This document shows, piece after piece, positions 31,890 through 36,065 of a stretch of DNA of 36,065 nt; within the stretch, counting starts at the first letter, position 1; each line of letters begins with the position of its first letter. The position numbers and the translations under genes are program-made. The notes below the pieces were generated by a model. The model made no database searches. It had not been told where the DNA came from and saw nothing but the letters and a program-made list of their open reading frames with translations. Where the stretch lies: positions 1 to 36,065 of the forward strand of contig NZ_JAPJNQ010000013.1 of the NCBI RefSeq assembly GCF_030826625.1, in the 5' to 3' direction. Source of the stretch: Corynebacterium sp. GTDB lineage: Bacteria; Actinomycetota; Actinomycetes; Mycobacteriales; Mycobacteriaceae.

Positions 31890-32506
31890 ATCGTCGCTAC
31901 GCTGAACAAATAGGCGACCAGCATGCGCTTGGTCTCATCCACGGTGCGGGCAAAAGCTGCTGCGTTATCGCCCTGCACACCAAAGTTCATCAACGAGACC
32001 ACCGTGTGCACCAGAAGCCCGGCAAGTTCATCGCGTGCGGCCTCATCCATTTCTGGTGCCAGCGGCCGCAGTGCTTGGGCGATGATCGCCAGCATCTCCT
32101 GCTGAGTATCAGCGGCGGTAGCACGCGTGGCCGGGGTGGACTGGATCGCATGCCACACGGCACGACGCGAAGGGTCTTCGCTCCACATTTGCGCGATGTG
32201 GTCAATAAAACCTTCCAGCACCTCCGGCCATTGCGGCGCCGGGATTTGCGCAGAAAAAGATTCCAGCGCGCCGACGGTTTCCGCGGTATCGACGCGATCA
32301 AGTTCGCAGATCATCGCGTATTTATTCGCAAAAAACTGATAGATGGTGCCGATCGGCACCTCGGCGCGCCGGGCGACTTCATCGAAGGTGAAAGACTCAA
32401 AGCCGACGTCGACAAGCACGCTGCGCGCAGCCTGCAGGATGCGATGAAAACGCTCCCGACTACGCGCCTGGGATGGCCGACGCCGCGGCACCAGAATTTC
32501 TGACAT
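31886..32506 (-). CDS. fasR: TetR-family regulator, FasR-like
   Basis: A 206-residue TetR repressor or activator. The N-terminal helix-turn-helix (about residues 20-65) contains FTFDEVARRAEVPIGTIYQFF, and the rest is the all-helical ligand domain. Its place between acpS and a bcp gene matches what I recall for FasR of Corynebacterium glutamicum, the acyl-CoA-responsive regulator of fatty acid synthase genes; the name is therefore by synteny and should be read as probable. The ATG at 32506 has no clear ribosome site. The last codons overlap acpS. Confidence 0.72.
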   Translation of the reverse strand: MSEILVPRRRPSQARSRERFHRILQAARSVLVDVGFESFTFDEVARRAEVPIGTIYQFFANKYAMICELDRVDTAETVGALESFSAQIPAPQWPEVLEGFIDHIAQMWSEDPSRRAVWHAIQSTPATRATAADTQQEMLAIIAQALRPLAPEMDEAARDELAGLLVHTVVSLMNFGVQGDNAAAFARTVDETKRMLVAYLFSVATI

Positions 32507-32581
32507 CGGCTTGCAAACCCGCCTTGTCTTGTGAAGTCGCTGCTTGCAGGGCCGCGGAATGTACCGCAGGCCCCGGTGAGT

Positions 32582-33052
32582 TTAGCTCTCGAGATCCGGC
32601 AGGTCACGCACCACGCGAGCGACGTGACCGGTGGCTTTCACGTTGTATTGCGCTAGCGAGATCGCCCCGTTGTTGACGAGGAACGTCGAGCGGATAACAC
32701 CTTGCACCTTCTTGCCATAGTTGTTCTTCTCACCGAAGGCGCCGTAGGCTTCCATGACTTTCTTGTCGACGTCGGAAAGCAAGGGGAAGTTCAGGTCGTG
32801 ATCTTTCTTAAACTCGGCGAGTTTTTCCGGCTTGTCCGGGGAGATCCCGACGACGTCGATGCCGAGCTCGTTGAGCTGGCCGAGCGAATCACGGAAATCG
32901 CATGCTTCCTTGGTGCAACCTGGGGTGTTGGCCTTGGGGTAGAAATAGACCAAAACGCGTGAATAATCCGAAAGTTTCGTGATGCCGCCCTCGTCGTTGG
33001 GCAGCTCGAAATCGGGTGCAGCATCTCCTACGCCAAGTTGAATATTGCTCAT
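32582..33052 (-). CDS. bcp: thioredoxin-dependent peroxiredoxin (Bcp/PrxQ)
   Basis: A 156-residue atypical 2-Cys peroxiredoxin. The motif TPGCTKEACDFRD carries the peroxidatic Cys46 and the resolving Cys51 five residues later, the PrxQ/Bcp arrangement, followed by VVGISPD and LLSD. It reduces hydrogen and lipid peroxides with thioredoxin. The start at 33052 has TATGGT (33065-33070 on the minus strand) 7 nt upstream, so it is leaderless; an in-frame ATG at 33064 would lie inside that -10. The gene lies upstream of fasR on the same strand, 75 bp apart. Confidence 0.95.
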   Translation of the reverse strand: MSNIQLGVGDAAPDFELPNDEGGITKLSDYSRVLVYFYPKANTPGCTKEACDFRDSLGQLNELGIDVVGISPDKPEKLAEFKKDHDLNFPLLSDVDKKVMEAYGAFGEKNNYGKKVQGVIRSTFLVNNGAISLAQYNVKATGHVARVVRDLPDLES

Positions 33053-33200
33053 GCCTAACACCATACCGGCTTCCCGTGCCGCCGGGTAGGCGCTGGCGGG
33101 TAGTGTGACGTAGACTAGCTAACACAAATAAGAGGAAACTGTGTAGGTCTACTACGGGTTTTCCAGCAACTGTGAGCAGTGAACTAATAGGAGAGTGCAC

Positions 33201-33482
33201 GTGGCACGTAAAATTGAGGATATTCAGCGTGATATTGAGCGCACCCGTAAGCAGCTGGCAGGCACGCTCGACGAGCTTGCCCAGCGCACCAAGCCTTCCA
33301 ACTTAGTTAACGATGCCAAGTCCAACATGCTGGAAAAGTTGCAGGACCCGCAGGTGCAAAAAGTCCTGGCAGGTATCGGTGCCGTGGTTGCCGCTGGCAT
33401 TGCCTTCAACGTGTTTAAGGGCCGTCAGCGTAAAAAGGACATTCAAGAGCTCAAGCGCATGATCGTCGAATACGACGTCTAA
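33201..33482 (+). CDS. DUF3618 family protein
   Basis: A 93-residue protein with the DUF3618 start: an amphipathic, charged helix (IEDIQRDIERTRKQLAGTLDEL) typical of this actinobacterial family, then a single membrane helix (about 60-75) and a basic end. The GTG at 33201 has AGGAG (33189-33193) 7 nt upstream; an in-frame GTG at 33195 is too close. The family often lies near membrane stress or envelope genes but has no established activity. It stands alone here, divergent from bcp and convergent with the nicotinamidase gene. Confidence 0.85.
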   Translation: MARKIEDIQRDIERTRKQLAGTLDELAQRTKPSNLVNDAKSNMLEKLQDPQVQKVLAGIGAVVAAGIAFNVFKGRQRKKDIQELKRMIVEYDV

Positions 33483-33514
33483 CTTGACGACGGCTGGCTG
33501 CCCGCTTGACGACG
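33482..33514 (-). repeat. tandem pair of motif copies, 22 nt apart
   Basis: ACTTGACGACGG at 33482 and GCTTGACGACGG at 33504 lie in the same orientation in the spacer between the DUF3618 and pncA genes. The same 22-nt spacing of the same motif occurs upstream of pncB (19851 and 19873). Confidence 0.7.
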
Positions 33515-33567
33515 GTCTGCCCGGCAACTTTCCTCGGCACTTCCGTCGCCAGCTTCCTCGGCAGTGG

Positions 33568-34185
33568 CTAGTCGACGATCTCCGCACCCGCGTCGCGCAT
33601 CTCTTCGATAGCGCTGCGTTCTGTTTCTTCAGCTACTGGAGAGCACAGATTACGCAGCACGCGAACGCGGGCTTTTGTTTGCTTGCATGCATCCAGCACC
33701 GTCGCGCGCACGCAATAATCAGTAGCGATGCCAACGATGTCAATCTGGCCGACACCGCGGCTGTTGAGCCAGTCCGCAAGGCCTTCTTCGGCTTGGCCGC
33801 TCTCTGCGCTGCCGTCGCTGGTTGCTTCGAATCCGGAATATGCGGCGGTGTATTCGCCTTTGCGGAAGATCTCGTCGAATTTCATTTCGCTAACACCGGG
33901 GTGTAGCTGTGCACCGTGGGAATCAGCGACACAATGTACTGGCCATGTGGTGGTGAAGTTGGGCTCTTCACCTTCCGGGGCAAAGTGCGAGCCGGGATCA
34001 ATGTGCCAGTCCATGGTGGCTACCACGTGGTCGTAAGCGCTGGTATCAAGTGTGCCAATGCGCGCTGCAACGTCGTCGCCACGCTCCGTGCCCAGGGAAC
34101 CTCCTGGGCAAAAATCGTTTTGCACATCGACGACGATCAGGGCGGTGTGCGCAGTGTTTTCTGGGGTATCAGTGTTGTCGCTCAT
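33568..34185 (-). CDS. pncA: nicotinamidase/pyrazinamidase
   Basis: A 205-residue isochorismatase-fold amidase that turns nicotinamide into nicotinate for NAD salvage. The catalytic triad is visible: Asp20 in IVVDVQNDFCPGG, Lys109 in FRKGEY, and Cys158 in GIATDYCVRA. Metal ligands lie in DWHIDPGSHF. Enzymes of this type activate pyrazinamide. It feeds nicotinate to PncB, encoded elsewhere in the window. A long open frame extends upstream on this strand opposite the glutaminase gene, but the real start is ATG 34185, with TAGACT 8 nt upstream. An acidic Ser/Gly insertion near residues 121-134 is unremarkable. Confidence 0.96.
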   Translation of the reverse strand: MSDNTDTPENTAHTALIVVDVQNDFCPGGSLGTERGDDVAARIGTLDTSAYDHVVATMDWHIDPGSHFAPEGEEPNFTTTWPVHCVADSHGAQLHPGVSEMKFDEIFRKGEYTAAYSGFEATSDGSAESGQAEEGLADWLNSRGVGQIDIVGIATDYCVRATVLDACKQTKARVRVLRNLCSPVAEETERSAIEEMRDAGAEIVD

Positions 34186-34299
34186 ACTTTTCCAGTCTAG
34201 TATTCTCCCGGCTGTTTGTTCACGGGCGTGGAGCGCGTATTCTGGCACAGGATTTTGCCGCTGTTTTAGCTTTCGATTGAATTTTCCAGGAGAGTGATT

Positions 34300-35682
34300 G
34301 TGAAAGCACCTATTTCTTCCTACCTCGACACCATCCTGGACGAGGTCCGCTACAAAGACGCAGGCGCGAATGCCGACTATATCCCGGAATTGGCGAATAA
34401 AAACCCGAATGCTTTGGGTGCAGCGATGTGTACTACCAGCGGGCATATTTACAGTGCCGGTGATGCAGAGGTGGAATTCAGCATCCAATCGATCTCTAAG
34501 CCGTTCGTGTACGCCATGGCTGTGCAGGAGCACGGCGTTGATGTCGTCAGCGAAATCGTCGGCATGGAACCATCGGGTGAGGCCTTCAATGAGCTTTCTT
34601 TGGACCGAGAAGGCCACCGTCCGGTAAACCCAATGATTAACGCGGGTGCGATTGCCGTAACCCAGCTGATTGGTGGCACGGAAGCCACGGTGGAAGACCG
34701 TATCGAAATGATTCGCTCCTTCCTCTCCGAGATGGCGTGCCGGCAGCTGCGGGTGGATTATGACTTGTGCGAATCCGAGCTGAAATACGCGGATCGCAAC
34801 TTGTCGCTGGCGCACATGCTGCGTAATTACGACATTATTCAGGATGATGCCCACGATGCGGTTGTCAGTTATACCGCCCAGTGTTCGATCATCGTGAACA
34901 CGCGCGACCTGGCATTTATGTCTGCTGTGTTGGCCAACGGCGGTAAGCACCCGCTGAATGGTCGGCGGGTGTTGGATCCGGATGTGTGCCGGTTGACGCT
35001 GGCGGTGATGAGCTCGGCGGGCATGTATGACCAAGCTGGTCGCTGGATGGCGCACGTGGGAATCCCGGCAAAATCTGGTGTCTCTGGCGGTCTGCTGGGT
35101 ACGCTGCCGGGCCAGTTGGGTTTTGCGTCGTATTCGCCGCGGCTGAACGAATACGGTAATTCCGTGCGTGGTGTGCGGATTTTCAAACTGCTTTCGCAGG
35201 ATATGGGCTTGCACTTGATGGCAGCCGATGATCGCGCCGGTGTGGATGCGGTGCGCTCGATTGTGACATACCAGGAAGATACCGTCGTCACGCTGCAAGG
35301 CATGATCAACTTCAATTCTGCGGAATCTATTTTGTATGAGCTTTCGCAGCACGAGATTTCCGGGGACCACGTTATTTTCGATATGACGCGTGTCTCGGGC
35401 ATCCGCAAAATGGGCAGGTATTTGCTCAAAGAGGGTATGCACCTGTTAGAAGAAAAAGGCTTCCGCATTTCCATTGTTGACCCGGACGACCACGTGCCGG
35501 ATTACCGTCGGGTGGATGGCACGGAGATTCACGTCAACGAGCAGGAATCCGCGCCGTTTGCTACAGAGCGTGAAGACGATCGCTATCATGACGACGATTG
35601 CCCGGATCCAGACCAGCCGGAGCGTCCCGATAACTGGGAAGACTGGGACGATTCTGCGGAGAAAACCGACCCGCAGCGTTAG
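34300..35682 (+). CDS. glsA: glutaminase A fused to a STAS domain
   Basis: A 460-residue protein. Residues 1-305 are a beta-lactamase-fold glutaminase that turns glutamine into glutamate and ammonia; Ser64-x-x-Lys67 in SISK is the catalytic pair, and PMINAGAI, the YxxQCS-like TAQCSI and SGVSGGLLG complete the site. Residues about 320-415 form a STAS domain (HVIFDMTRVSGIRKMGRYLL), the fold of anti-sigma antagonists, probably a regulatory or partner-binding unit. The last 35 residues are strongly acidic and rich in Asp, Glu, Pro and Trp. The GTG at 34300 follows AGGAG by 7 nt. It is divergent from pncA and stands alone. Confidence 0.93.
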   Translation: MKAPISSYLDTILDEVRYKDAGANADYIPELANKNPNALGAAMCTTSGHIYSAGDAEVEFSIQSISKPFVYAMAVQEHGVDVVSEIVGMEPSGEAFNELSLDREGHRPVNPMINAGAIAVTQLIGGTEATVEDRIEMIRSFLSEMACRQLRVDYDLCESELKYADRNLSLAHMLRNYDIIQDDAHDAVVSYTAQCSIIVNTRDLAFMSAVLANGGKHPLNGRRVLDPDVCRLTLAVMSSAGMYDQAGRWMAHVGIPAKSGVSGGLLGTLPGQLGFASYSPRLNEYGNSVRGVRIFKLLSQDMGLHLMAADDRAGVDAVRSIVTYQEDTVVTLQGMINFNSAESILYELSQHEISGDHVIFDMTRVSGIRKMGRYLLKEGMHLLEEKGFRISIVDPDDHVPDYRRVDGTEIHVNEQESAPFATEREDDRYHDDDCPDPDQPERPDNWEDWDDSAEKTDPQR

Positions 35683-35716
35683 GCAGGGCGGTGACGATGC
35701 GCATGGCGTCGTTGCA

Positions 35717-35750
35717 GCAGCCTTCGTCGGCCGAGGCTGCGGACACTTTT
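35717..35750 (+). terminator. probable terminator after glsA
   Basis: GCAGCCT (35717-35723) pairs with AGGCTGC (35734-35740), followed 6 nt later by a TTTT run. A 7-bp stem and moderate T run give moderate support. Confidence 0.5.
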
Positions 35751-35761
35751 AATTCTTAACC

Positions 35762-35930
35762 CGCTTAGCCCATCGCTGGAATATGTGTCTGCCGGTAATC
35801 ATGCCTGTGGTCCGTTTTGCAAATAGTGAACGAAAAACTCCGGTTTCAGGGTGCCTATTTGCAAAACGGGACCATACTCTTATCGACGCCCCGACCAGAC
35901 ACACTTTTGTCGTATAATCCTCGCATAACC
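35762..35930 (-). repeat. dispersed hairpin repeat, copy 3 (inverted, diverged arms)
   Basis: Reverse orientation relative to copies 1 and 2, in the spacer between glsA and tRNA-Lys. The outer blocks are well kept: GCTTAGCCCATCGC, GCCGGTAATCATG, TCGACGCCCCGACCAGACACA and TTTTGTCGTATAATCC. The hairpin arms (35808-35826 and 35855-35874) pair over about 19 bp with one bulged G, but their sequence differs from the other copies at several positions on both arms together. No gene lies in 35683-36015. Confidence 0.8.
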
Positions 35931-35967
35931 CCTAATTTTGGGCCATTTTTTGGCCAATATAGCGAAG

Positions 35968-36009
35968 AAGCAGGTCGAGTGATTGAATTCACAACCACTT
36001 GACCTGCTT
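35968..36009 (-). terminator. hairpin after tRNA-Lys, probable terminator
   Basis: AAGCAGGTCGAGTG (35968-35981) and CACTTGACCTGCTT (35996-36009) form a 14-bp stem with one mismatch and a 14-nt loop, starting 6 nt after the tRNA 3' end on the minus strand. There is no long U run. Confidence 0.55.
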
Positions 36010-36015
36010 GTATTG

Positions 36016-36065
36016 TGCGCCATCAGGGAATCGAACCCCGAACCCACTGATTAAGAGTCAGTTGC
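36016..36065 (-). tRNA. tRNA-Lys (anticodon CTT), 5' part outside the window
   Basis: On the minus strand the anticodon stem-loop reads ACTGA-CTCTTAA-TCAGT, giving CTT (codon AAG). The variable loop, the T arm CGGGG-TTCGATT-CCCTG, the acceptor strand ATGGCGC and discriminator A (36016) follow. CCA is not encoded. The acceptor 5' strand and D arm are beyond the window end. Confidence 0.92.

Noticed and set aside
34186..35442. Upstream extension of the nicotinamidase frame across the glutaminase gene
   Set aside because: The extension is Arg/His-rich shadow sequence opposite glsA; nicotinamidase homology begins at ATG 34185, which has a -10 just upstream.

Overview
The window is a stretch of actinobacterial chromosome, almost certainly Corynebacterium. 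The evidence is gene order and gene type. The class Ib ribonucleotide reductase cluster nrdH-nrdI-nrdE is followed by a FadR-type GntR gene, nrdF, ctaD and serB, an order I recall from corynebacteria. The block dinG-pncB-clpS-DUF2017-(gap)-rhomboid-murI-metallo-beta-lactamase-rph-rdgB-DUF3817 follows the Mycobacterium tuberculosis order Rv1329c to Rv1343c, minus the Rv1333-Rv1336 segment. About a dozen genes have a TAnnnT -10 hexamer 6-8 nt before the start codon and so look leaderless. Both window edges cut through tRNA genes: Ala on the left, Lys on the right.

Layout. 1-6.3 kb: tRNA-Ala, a small membrane protein, an orphan cytochrome P450, two membrane proteins, a fructosamine-kinase-like gene, NAD synthetase and a sugar-porter MFS transporter. 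6.3-7.5 kb: the zinc-free type of ribosomal protein L36, then nearly 1 kb of non-coding, repeat-rich DNA that ends in a pair of NrdR boxes. 7.5-12.7 kb: deoxyribonucleotide synthesis (nrdHIE, gntR1-like, nrdF). 12.7-16.4 kb: a possible structured RNA, cytochrome aa3 oxidase subunit I and phosphoserine phosphatase. 16.4-25.9 kb: helicase, NAD salvage, proteolysis adaptor, rhomboid, glutamate racemase, a cAMP-phosphodiesterase-like hydrolase, RNase PH, nucleotide sanitation and two small membrane proteins. 26-28.1 kb: tRNA-Leu, a dispersed repeat, a methyltransferase and an SDR. 28.3-33.5 kb: an SPFH protein, bioA-bioD-acpS in one close-packed run, a FasR-like TetR regulator, a peroxiredoxin and a DUF3618 protein. 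33.5-36 kb: nicotinamidase, a glutaminase-STAS fusion, a third repeat copy and tRNA-Lys.

Themes. NAD metabolism appears three times at separate loci (nadE, pncB, pncA). Biotin synthesis, holo-ACP synthase and a probable fatty-acid regulator lie side by side. Several conserved proteins carry low-complexity insertions or tails.

The least explained signals are not genes. (1) An 11-mer, CGTCGNCAAGC, occurs 25 times by my count, both inside genes and in spacers, where well under one is expected by chance. (2) A dispersed intergenic repeat is present three times; its long hairpin arms differ between copies by base changes that keep the pairing. (3) A three-way-junction RNA candidate lies between nrdF and ctaD. 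No CRISPR array, transposase or phage gene was seen.
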